Shown: positions 1-6,657 of the stretch, piece by piece
Layout of the letters: each line of letters starts with the position of its first letter
Position numbering within the stretch: the stretch's first letter is position 1
Origin: Pseudomonadota bacterium
GTDB lineage: Bacteria > Pseudomonadota > Gammaproteobacteria > Burkholderiales > Burkholderiaceae_B
Direction of reading: 5' to 3'
Assembly: GCA_023389535.1 (NCBI GenBank)
Contig: JAEWEH010000108.1
Span: forward strand, 1 to 9,478
Length of the DNA stretch: 9,478 nt
Program-made: the position numbers and the translations under genes
Notes under the pieces: model-generated
Database searches by the model: none
Seen by the model: the letters and a program-made list of their open reading frames with translations, nothing else
Told to the model about the DNA's origin: nothing

Positions 1-1
1 C

Positions 2-3001
2 CAGCTGACTCTGGCCAATTACAGCCACGTCACGCAAGTGACCGCGCCGGGCGAATTTTGCATACGCGGCGGCCTGATCGACTTATTCCCCATGGGTTCC
101 GTGCTGCCTTATCGGCTGGATCTGTTCGACGACGAGATCGAGTCCATACGCAGCTTCGACATCGATACGCAGCGTAGCCTGTATCCGGTCAAAGAAGTGC
201 AGTTGCTGCCGGGCAGGGAATTCCCGCTGGACGAAACGGCCCGCAATCACTTCCGTGCGCGCTTTCGTGAAATGTTCGAAGGCGACCCATCGCGCGCCTT
301 GCCCTACAAAGACATCGGCAATGGCATCGCGTTTGCAGGCGTGGAATATTACCTGCCCCTGTTCTTCTCGCAGACCGCTACGCTTTTCGACTATCTCGCG
401 ACCCAGGCGCTGATGGTGACATTGGGCGACATCAGTCCGCCCATACAGCGGTTTGCGCAAGATACGCATAGCCGCTACCAGTTCCTCAAGAGCGATCGCG
501 AACGCCCCATCCTGGCGCCTGAGCAGCTGTTTCTGAGCGAAGAAGATCTATTCACGCGGCTTAAGTCGTTCGCACGGCTAGCCCTGACCGCGGGCGATGC
601 GCACCCCGATTTCCATCCGGCGCCCCAGGTGGCGGTCGCGCGCCGTGCGGAAGATCCGGTAGCAGGCTTGCGCGCCCTGATCGGCCATAGCCGCGAACGC
701 ATCGCCCTGTGCGCCGATTCTCCCGGGCGACGCGAAACACTATTGCAGATGCTGGGCGAATTCGGCATAGCGCCTGATAACGGCAGCGAGACATTGCAGG
801 ACTTCCTGGCCTCGGACCAGCGTTTTGCGCTCGTGGTCGCTCCCCTTGCGGAAGGTTTCGGGCTGAACGCCCAAGGCCTGACGCTGCTCACCGAAAATGA
901 CCTCTATCCCAGCCAGGCGAGGCCCTCGCGGCGCGGCCGCCGCACTCAGGAAAGCGGCAGCGACGTGGAAGCAATGGTGCGCGACTTGTCGGAGCTGCGC
1001 GAAGGCGATCCGGTCGTTCATGCTCAGCATGGCATCGGTCGCTATTGCGGCCTGCGGGAAATGGACTTGGGCGACGGCCCCATGGAATTCCTGCATCTGG
1101 AGTACGCGAACGGCAGCACCCTGTATGTGCCCGTGGCCCAATTGCATGTCATTGCGCGCTATAGCGGCGCCGATCCCGAACACGCCCCGCTGCATCAACT
1201 AGGCTCAGGGCAATGGGACAAGGCTCGGCGCAAAGCCGCCAAGCAGGTGCGTGACACCGCCGCAGAATTGCTGGCGCTCTATGCACAGCGTGCGGCGCGC
1301 GAAGGCTATCGGTTCAAGCTGCCGATCAATGATTACCAGGCCTTTGCCGAAGGATTCGGCTTCGAGGAAACCCCCGATCAGGCCGCAGCCATCGAAGCCG
1401 TCATCGGCGACATGACTTCCGGCCGGCCGATGGACAGGCTGGTTTGCGGCGATGTGGGGTTCGGCAAGACCGAAGTCGCGCTGCGGGCGGCTTTCCTTTC
1501 AGTCATGAATGGCAAGCAGGTGGCGCTGCTTTGCCCCACCACCCTGCTCGCCGAACAGCATGCGCAAACTTTTTCCGATCGCTATGCCGACTGGCCGGTC
1601 AAGGTCGCCGAGCTGTCACGCTTCCGCTCGGCCAAGGAGGTCAGCGCGGTCATTGAAGGGCTGAATGAAGGGCGGGTCGATATCGTCATCGGCACGCATA
1701 AGCTGCTGTCCAAGGACGTCAAGTTCAAGCGCCTGGGCCTGGTCATTATCGACGAAGAACACCGGTTCGGAGTACGCCAGAAAGAAAGCCTGAAGAAATT
1801 GCGTGCCGAAGTCGACGTGCTGACTTTGACCGCAACGCCCATCCCCCGCACCCTGGGCATGTCGCTGGAAGGCATACGCGACTTTTCCGTGATCGCCACC
1901 GCTCCGCAAAAGCGCCTGGCCATCAAGACTTTCGTGCGCCGCGAAGACGGCAGCACCATACGCGAAGCCCTGCTGCGCGAGCTCAAGCGCGGCGGCCAGG
2001 TCTACTTCCTGCACAACGAGGTGGAAACCATCCATAACCGCCGGGCGCGCCTCGAAGAACTGGTGCCAGAGGCGCGCATTGCCGTGGCCCACGGCCAGAT
2101 GCCGGAACGCGAGCTGGAAGACGTCATGAAAGGCTTCTACCAGCAGCGCTATAACGTACTGCTGTGCACGACCATCATTGAAACCGGCATCGATGTGCCC
2201 TCCGCCAACACCATCGTCATCCATCGGGCCGACAAGCTCGGGCTGGCCCAGTTGCATCAGCTGCGCGGACGAGTGGGCCGATCCCACCACCAAGCCTATG
2301 CCTACCTGCTGACGCCGGGTGAAGACGCCATTACCTCCAACGCCAAGAAGCGCCTGGATGCGATACAGGCGATGGAAGAATTGGGTGCGGGCTTTTTCCT
2401 TGCCATGCACGACCTGGAAATCCGCGGCACCGGCGAGGTCCTGGGCGAATCGCAATCGGGCAATATCCACGAAGTCGGCTTTTCGCTGTATTCGGACATG
2501 CTCAATGCCGCGGTGCGCGCATTGAAGTCGGGCGAAGAACCGGATCTGGACGCGCCTTTCGCCACGCTCTGCGAAGTCAATCTGCATGCCTCGGCGCTAT
2601 TGCCGGCCGACTACTGCCCGGATGTGCATGCCCGCCTGCGCCTGTACAAGAAGCTGTCGCATGCCAAGCACGAAGACGACCTCATCCTGATACAGGAAGA
2701 ACTTATCGACCGCTATGGCAAATTGCCTGAAGCAGCGCAGACCTTGCTCGCCACCCACAGGCTACGCTTGCATGCCGAACTACTGGGCGTGTTGAAAATA
2801 GATGCCAGCGAAACTCAGGCCATCATCCAATTTTCCGCCAAACCCACGATCGAGCCGCTGCGCATCATCGAACTCGTTCAGCAAGACCGGCAAGTGCGGC
2901 TGCACGGCCCGGACAAGCTGAAGATGGTCTTTGGCGGCGCGGTGGATGTACCGGGACGCGTTCTTAAACTGCGCGGCCTGCTGGGACGGCTCGGCGCCTG
3001 A
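2..3001 (+). CDS. mfd: Mfd, transcription-repair coupling factor (5' end cut by window)
   Basis: Mfd is an ATP-driven DNA translocase. It binds RNA polymerase stalled at a lesion, pushes it off and recruits UvrA to start nucleotide excision repair. The frame is open from nt 2, before the first possible start at 38 (GTG). From remembered E. coli Mfd, the first codon aligns near residue 144, so about 143 residues are missing and 999 remain. Visible parts in order: the end of the UvrB-like region, keeping residues equivalent to the E. coli UvrA contacts R165, R181 and F185 (nt 65-130); the RNA-polymerase-interacting CarD-like domain (about nt 1000-1170, VVHAQHGIGRY); Walker A GDVGFGKTE (1448-1474); DEEH box (1751-1762); TATPIPRTL (1829-1855); helicase motif VI LRGRVGRS (2261-2284); the translocation motif HDLEIRGTGE (from 2408); and the C-terminal TRCF domain (about 2560-2890). 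All key helicase residues are present, so the gene looks intact and functional. The identification is very secure. Confidence 0.98.
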   Translation, partial: QLTLANYSHVTQVTAPGEFCIRGGLIDLFPMGSVLPYRLDLFDDEIESIRSFDIDTQRSLYPVKEVQLLPGREFPLDETARNHFRARFREMFEGDPSRALPYKDIGNGIAFAGVEYYLPLFFSQTATLFDYLATQALMVTLGDISPPIQRFAQDTHSRYQFLKSDRERPILAPEQLFLSEEDLFTRLKSFARLALTAGDAHPDFHPAPQVAVARRAEDPVAGLRALIGHSRERIALCADSPGRRETLLQMLGEFGIAPDNGSETLQDFLASDQRFALVVAPLAEGFGLNAQGLTLLTENDLYPSQARPSRRGRRTQESGSDVEAMVRDLSELREGDPVVHAQHGIGRYCGLREMDLGDGPMEFLHLEYANGSTLYVPVAQLHVIARYSGADPEHAPLHQLGSGQWDKARRKAAKQVRDTAAELLALYAQRAAREGYRFKLPINDYQAFAEGFGFEETPDQAAAIEAVIGDMTSGRPMDRLVCGDVGFGKTEVALRAAFLSVMNGKQVALLCPTTLLAEQHAQTFSDRYADWPVKVAELSRFRSAKEVSAVIEGLNEGRVDIVIGTHKLLSKDVKFKRLGLVIIDEEHRFGVRQKESLKKLRAEVDVLTLTATPIPRTLGMSLEGIRDFSVIATAPQKRLAIKTFVRREDGSTIREALLRELKRGGQVYFLHNEVETIHNRRARLEELVPEARIAVAHGQMPERELEDVMKGFYQQRYNVLLCTTIIETGIDVPSANTIVIHRADKLGLAQLHQLRGRVGRSHHQAYAYLLTPGEDAITSNAKKRLDAIQAMEELGAGFFLAMHDLEIRGTGEVLGESQSGNIHEVGFSLYSDMLNAAVRALKSGEEPDLDAPFATLCEVNLHASALLPADYCPDVHARLRLYKKLSHAKHEDDLILIQEELIDRYGKLPEAAQTLLATHRLRLHAELLGVLKIDASETQAIIQFSAKPTIEPLRIIELVQQDRQVRLHGPDKLKMVFGGAVDVPGRVLKLRGLLGRLGA

Positions 3002-3010
3002 TTCATAAAG

Positions 3011-3041
3011 CGGTGCTGCGCCGGTGGCGCCCGCAGCACCG
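3011..3041 (+). terminator. Perfect 10-bp hairpin just after mfd, probable terminator without U-tract
   Basis: The arm CGGTGCTGCG (3011-3020) pairs perfectly with CGCAGCACCG (3032-3041) around an 11-base loop. It starts 10 bases after the mfd stop codon, where a terminator would be expected. No run of T follows on the + strand (the next bases are GTCCGGCTGTTG), so it is not a textbook intrinsic terminator. It may instead stabilise the mRNA 3' end or assist termination. Confidence 0.55.
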
Positions 3042-3092
3042 TCCGGCTGTTGAATCTACGCAACAAATCTCCAAGCCCGCATAGCGGCTAAA

Positions 3093-3122
3093 GCCGTCGG
3101 GAGACCGGCGCGCACCTTTTTT
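3093..3122 (+). terminator. Weak hairpin followed by T6, possible intrinsic terminator
   Basis: GCCGTC (3093-3098) can pair with GACCGGC (3103-3109) around a GGGA loop, with one bulged C. Seven bases later comes a run of six T (3117-3122). A smaller competing hairpin, CGGC-TAAA-GCCG (3085-3096), overlaps the left arm. This could be the true end of mfd transcription or the end of a small RNA, but the stem is short and the T-run is not directly adjacent. Confidence 0.3.
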
Positions 3123-3323
3123 GCTCAGTCGCAAGCGCAAGGTTGTATTCGTCATACTTGAACGCAGTTCCCAGCCCGTTCACCGACATTCCGTATTTTA
3201 GTTGCCATTTCGACGTACAGAACTGCCAGCCGGCGGCCCCCTCCTTCCTCATTTCCAATCTACTTGACCTGAAGTCGGGACGGGCCTCGTGACGCCCTGT
3301 TCAGCTGATATTCAGTTTTCTCG
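3123..3323. other. Non-coding part of the mfd to TonB-receptor gap
   Basis: Between the T-run after mfd and the Fur-like region I see no gene with a credible ribosome binding site on either strand, no tRNA and no clear repeat. A TTGACC at 3264-3269 resembles a -35 hexamer but has no matching -10 at a suitable distance. The stretch is probably upstream regulatory or spacer DNA for the receptor gene. Confidence 0.4.
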
Positions 3324-3363
3324 AATAATATTCATTCTCATTTACATTCTCATAATTATTGTC
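3324..3363 (+). promoter_or_regulatory. Two overlapping Fur-box-like sites at the receptor promoter
   Basis: This AT-rich block contrasts sharply with the GC-rich surroundings and lies directly upstream of a siderophore receptor. Counted by eye, 3345-3363 matches the 19-bp Fur consensus (GATAATGATAATCATTATC) at 13 of 19 positions. On the opposite strand 3326-3340 reads TGAGAATGAATATTA, matching the 7-1-7 Fur pattern at 11 of 14 fixed positions. Sequences resembling a -10 box (TAATAT at 3326-3331, CATAAT at 3351-3356) fall inside the sites, so bound Fur-Fe would block RNA polymerase. I could not assign a convincing -35. The expected behaviour is repression when iron is plentiful. Confidence 0.72.
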
Positions 3364-3377
3364 GGGAGAAGCCCTTG
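3364..3377 (+). promoter_or_regulatory. Ribosome binding site that fixes the TTG start of the receptor
   Basis: GGGAGA (3364-3369) lies five bases before TTG at 3375-3377. No in-frame ATG or GTG exists between the upstream in-frame stop (TGA at 3306) and this TTG. The nearby ATG at 3385 is in another frame and closes at 3504. Confidence 0.6.
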
Positions 3378-5603
3378 TCATCGCATGCCCCTTCGCTCAC
3401 CTTGTTGGGCTCATCACTCGCCCTTGCGCTTGTCGTGCCCGGGACCTTTTTGCCGCCGGAAGCCTATGCCCAAGAAGCCACCACGCTCAGTCCTGTCAGG
3501 GTGAAGGGAGATCGGAGCGACAGCTACAAGATGAATGAGGCATCGCAGTCCAAGTTCACCGCCCCGCTGCTCGATACGCCGCAATCGGTGCAAGTGATTC
3601 CCCAAGCCGTTATCCAGGACACCAATGCGACCTCGCTCGAAGACGTGCTGCGCAACACTCCGGGCATCACCTTCGGCGCCGGCGAAGGCGGACAACCTCT
3701 GGCCGACAGGCCCTTCATACGCGGCGCGTCGTCGGGTAGCAACATCTACGTGGACGGGATCCGCGACGCGGGCGGTCAGACTCGCGAGATCTTCAACCTG
3801 GAAAGCGTGGAAGTCATCCGCGGTGCGGACTCGACATTGGGCGGACGCGGCACGGGGGGAGGCAGCATCAATCTCACCAGCAAGCACGCTCACCTGGGCA
3901 ATGCGGCAGAGGCCACGCTGGGAGTGGGCACAGATCGGAACTTGCGCGCCACGGCGGACGGCAACTGGCAGCTTTCCGACCATTCCGCTTTCCGGCTGAA
4001 CGTCCTGGGCGCGCAGGGTGACGTGGCCGGCCGCAGCGACGTGGACTACAAGAATTTTGGCATCGCACCCACCATTTCCTTCGGCCTGGGCACACCCACA
4101 CGCGCCTCGATCAGCTATTACCACTACCAGACCGATGGAATGCCTGACTACGGCGTGCCATTGACTCGCAACACGACCATCGAGACCGACACAGGCATCC
4201 TGGATGTCGACCGGGACACTTTCTATGGTTTGCATGCCCGGGACTTCCGCAAGACCCGCGCCGACATCGCCACCATCGAGCTCGAACATGACATCACCAA
4301 CCGCCTGACCGTGCGCAACGCCACACGCTATGGCGAGACCATCAACGATTATGTCGTGACCAATCCCGGCGACGGGGCCCGGCGATTCGACCCCGTCAGC
4401 GGCCAGTGGTGGCTGCAGCGCGGCACCAAATCGCGCTGGCAGAAAAGCACCATGCTGGCCAACGTGACCGAATTATCCGGCAAACTGGATACAGGCAGCC
4501 TTCAGCACAGCTTCAACGTCGGCGTGGAATTGTCCCGCGAGACCACAAAGAACGCCGGCTATACGGTAAATACCACTGGTGGAACCAACTGCCCCGGCGT
4601 TTTCGGCGCCAATCAGCTGGACTGCACACCGCTCTACTCTCCCAACCCCGGCGATCCCTGGTCCGGCTCGGTCGAACGCGGCCCGCTCAATCTGGATGCC
4701 AAATCCACCACTCAGGCGGCCTATTTGTTCGACAGCATCAAGCTGTCCGAACAGTTCCTGATCAACGCCGGCGTCCGCTATGACCGCTACCGCGTCTCCG
4801 GCCTGGCCACGGTGGGACGCGGGTCCACCGACATGGTGCCGGGCGAAGGCTCATGGAACATGTTCAATTACCAAGCCGGCCTGGTCTACAAGCCAGCGCC
4901 CAACGGCAGCATCTACTTGAGCTATGCCACGGCCTCCACGCCTCCGACGATGTCGGGCGGCGACCAGGAAAGCCTGTCGCCGACGCTGGACGAACTGAAG
5001 CCGGAAAAAAGCCGCACGATAGAACTTGGCACGAAGTGGAACGTCCTGGATGAGAACCTCGGCCTGACCGCCGCCATCTTTGAAACCGAGCGGCGCGATG
5101 CTCAGATCGAGGTCGAGCCCGGCCTCTTCGCCCAGGCCGGCAAGACTCGCGTGCGCGGCCTGGAACTCGGAGTTTCCGGTCAGATCACCCCACGCTGGGC
5201 GGTCTACGGCGGCTATACTTACATGGACAGCAAGCTGGTGCAAGGCGCTTATTCCAACGTCAACGAAGGCGATCCGCTGGCCAATACGCCCAAGCACAGT
5301 TTCAGCCTGTGGTCCACCTACAAGCTGCTACCCCCGCTTACTGTCGGCGCGGGCGCCTACTATGTAGGCAAGACTTTCGGCGGCAACCAGGGCGGTGCAG
5401 GCGGCGGCGCCAGCGGTGTTTACATGCCGGCCTACTGGCGCTTCGACGCCATGGCCGCCTATCAAGTCAACAAATCGCTCAGCCTGCAGCTGAACGCGCT
5501 GAACCTGACCAATAAGGACTACTATGTGCGCACCAATGGCGTGCACCACGCCGACTTCGGGCCAGGCCGCCAGATCATCCTGAGCGCCAGCCTGAAGTAT
5601 TGA
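3375..5603 (+). CDS. TonB-dependent siderophore receptor, Fiu/PiuA/BfrA (catechol) type
   Basis: This outer-membrane gated channel imports a ferric siderophore using energy from TonB-ExbB-ExbD. Of 742 residues, 1-32 form a signal peptide ending AYA before Q33, with an n-region lacking Lys/Arg. A TonB-box-like stretch (TLSPVRV, 37-43) follows. The plug covers about 68-170, with TPQSVQVIPQ, DVLRNTPGITFGAGEGG, RPFIRG, IYVDGIRD, VEVIRGADS and GGSINLTSK, the wording of the Fiu-like receptors for monomeric catechols. The remainder is a 22-strand-type barrel ending in an aromatic residue (Y742). The only two cysteines, C406 and C417, sit 11 apart in a probable surface loop and may form a disulfide. 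A Gly-rich loop lies at 668-681. Length is normal for the family. The gene stands alone, with no siderophore synthesis, dioxygenase or regulator gene beside it, so it may take up siderophores made by others. The exact ligand cannot be read from sequence. The upstream Fur-like sites suggest iron repression. Confidence 0.93.
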   Translation: MSSHAPSLTLLGSSLALALVVPGTFLPPEAYAQEATTLSPVRVKGDRSDSYKMNEASQSKFTAPLLDTPQSVQVIPQAVIQDTNATSLEDVLRNTPGITFGAGEGGQPLADRPFIRGASSGSNIYVDGIRDAGGQTREIFNLESVEVIRGADSTLGGRGTGGGSINLTSKHAHLGNAAEATLGVGTDRNLRATADGNWQLSDHSAFRLNVLGAQGDVAGRSDVDYKNFGIAPTISFGLGTPTRASISYYHYQTDGMPDYGVPLTRNTTIETDTGILDVDRDTFYGLHARDFRKTRADIATIELEHDITNRLTVRNATRYGETINDYVVTNPGDGARRFDPVSGQWWLQRGTKSRWQKSTMLANVTELSGKLDTGSLQHSFNVGVELSRETTKNAGYTVNTTGGTNCPGVFGANQLDCTPLYSPNPGDPWSGSVERGPLNLDAKSTTQAAYLFDSIKLSEQFLINAGVRYDRYRVSGLATVGRGSTDMVPGEGSWNMFNYQAGLVYKPAPNGSIYLSYATASTPPTMSGGDQESLSPTLDELKPEKSRTIELGTKWNVLDENLGLTAAIFETERRDAQIEVEPGLFAQAGKTRVRGLELGVSGQITPRWAVYGGYTYMDSKLVQGAYSNVNEGDPLANTPKHSFSLWSTYKLLPPLTVGAGAYYVGKTFGGNQGGAGGGASGVYMPAYWRFDAMAAYQVNKSLSLQLNALNLTNKDYYVRTNGVHHADFGPGRQIILSASLKY

Positions 5604-5608
5604 CCGGC

Positions 5609-5671
5609 CCACTGAAGCGCAGACCTGGCGGGGCCCACCCCCGCCGCCTCGCCGGGGCGTGTCTTCAGTGG
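5609..5671. terminator. Nested inverted repeat between convergent receptor and serB genes
   Basis: CCACTGAAG (5609-5617) pairs with CTTCAGTGG (5663-5671), giving nine base pairs. Inside it, GGCGGGG (5627-5633) pairs with CCCCGCC (5639-5645) around a five-base loop. The structure fills the space between the two facing genes and reads on both strands, so it may end transcription from both sides. The right outer arm includes the serB stop codon (5665-5667). There is no T-run, so Rho-independent termination is uncertain. Confidence 0.5.
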
Positions 5672-6546
5672 CTCAGCCGGAACCAGTTCAGGATCGCATC
5701 CAGCGGACTGACATTCAAGGCGTAATTCGCCTGCTTGCGCACCACCGGCTTGGCCCGGTAAGCAACGGAAAACTGCGCCAGCCCCAACATTTTCAAGTCG
5801 TTGGCGCCATCGCCCACGGCAATGATCTGCTCGGGCCCCGCCCCCAGTTCTTGGGCAAGCTCCTGCAAGCGCGCCGCCTTGCCCTGTGCGTCGACAATAT
5901 CCCCTAGCACCCGGCCGGTCAGCAACCCATCCTTGATGTCCAGCACATTGGAATGGCTGGCGTCCAGGCTCAGCCGGTCCTGCAATCGGCCGGTGAAAAA
6001 GGTGAAGCCGCCCGAAACCAGCAAGGTCTTCAAGCCATGCTGCCTGGCCGTGGCGATCAATCGCTCGGCGCCCGGGTTAAGCCGCAGGCGTTCCGTATAG
6101 ACCTGCTCCAGAGCCGATGCCGGCACCCCTTCCAGCAAGGCTACCCGGCGTCTCAGGCTTTCAGCGAAATCGGCGATTTCGCCACGCATCGCCGCCTCGG
6201 TGATTGCGGCCACTTCCGCCTTGCGGCCCGCCAGGTCAGCAATTTCGTCGATGCACTCGATATTGACCAGCGTTGAATCCATGTCCATGGCCAATATGCG
6301 GCAATCGCGCAAACGCGATATTTGCTCGAAAAAAGCGTAGTCCACGCCCGCCTGGTCGCAACTGGCTTCTATTTCAGCCCGCGCGTCGGCGTCCACGCCC
6401 AGCAAACGAACGGCGGTCGGGCCGAGTTCCTGTACGCCCTCGGCGCTGGCGATGGCCGCGATCTTCTCAATAAAGGGAGCAGGCAGATCCGGCGCCTGCA
6501 AAATCAGATGTGTCATGTGCGTATGGCTTAAAGAGTCAGGCCGCAT
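5665..6546 (-). CDS. serB: SerB, phosphoserine phosphatase
   Basis: SerB hydrolyses O-phospho-L-serine to L-serine and phosphate, the last step of serine synthesis, in the cytoplasm and dependent on Mg2+. With the start at 6546 it has 293 residues. The N-terminal part (about 1-80) resembles the non-catalytic domain of E. coli-type SerB. The HAD phosphatase core has motif I DMDST (nucleophile D88, acid D90), motif II SGG (S178), motif III lysine K223 in GKAARLQEL, and motif IV GDGAND (D246, D250). AYRAKP near the end is typical of SerB. All catalytic residues are present. Start choice: ATG at 6546 has GAGGG five bases upstream in a good position. ATG at 6516 (283 residues, beginning MTHLILQAPDLP) is where family similarity seems to begin but lacks a ribosome binding site. 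The ATG at 6606 adds an unlikely extension. The gene is divergent from the channel gene and convergent with the receptor. Confidence 0.95.
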   Translation of the reverse strand: MRPDSLSHTHMTHLILQAPDLPAPFIEKIAAIASAEGVQELGPTAVRLLGVDADARAEIEASCDQAGVDYAFFEQISRLRDCRILAMDMDSTLVNIECIDEIADLAGRKAEVAAITEAAMRGEIADFAESLRRRVALLEGVPASALEQVYTERLRLNPGAERLIATARQHGLKTLLVSGGFTFFTGRLQDRLSLDASHSNVLDIKDGLLTGRVLGDIVDAQGKAARLQELAQELGAGPEQIIAVGDGANDLKMLGLAQFSVAYRAKPVVRKQANYALNVSPLDAILNWFRLSH

Positions 6547-6555
6547 TTTACCCTC
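6547..6555 (-). promoter_or_regulatory. Ribosome binding site favouring the 6546 start of serB
   Basis: On the - strand GAGGG (6555-6551) precedes the ATG at 6546 with a four-base gap (TAAA). The competing view is that TAAAAT (6550-6545) is a -10 box, with TTCAGT 18 bases upstream as a poor -35. Transcription would then begin inside the proposed leader and translation at 6516. Confidence 0.45.
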
Positions 6556-6605
6556 AGGCAGCACCTGTACTGAAGCGTTGTGATGATCGCCGTTACCCTC
6601 TGCCA
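6548..6605. repeat. Imperfect 13-bp direct repeat between serB and the channel gene
   Basis: TTACCCTCAGGCA (6548-6560) recurs as TTACCCTCTGCCA (6593-6605), with 11 of 13 identical and 45 bases start to start. Both lie in the short divergent intergenic region, so they could be binding sites for one regulator. The left copy also contains the serB ribosome binding site, which gives part of it another explanation. Confidence 0.35.
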
Positions 6606-6657
6606 TGATTGCATCCGCGCCGCAGTGTTACGATTTTCTTTTTTCGCCCCCGTTCGC

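Noticed and set aside
38..40. GTG at 38 as the start of mfd
   Set aside because: The frame is open upstream to the window edge and the upstream residues fit Mfd, so this is an internal valine.
1616..2587. Open frame of 323 codons on the - strand inside mfd
   Set aside because: It lies opposite the conserved Mfd helicase core. Its length is explained by high-GC codon bias, and the translation shows no recognisable domain.
3264..3287. TTGACC at 3264 as the -35 of the receptor promoter
   Set aside because: No -10-like hexamer lies 16-18 bases downstream, and the AT-rich Fur-like region is too far away.
3414..4289. Open frame of 291 codons on the - strand opposite the receptor
   Set aside because: The + strand frame is clearly the receptor signal peptide, plug and barrel. 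The antisense translation has no family features or start signals.
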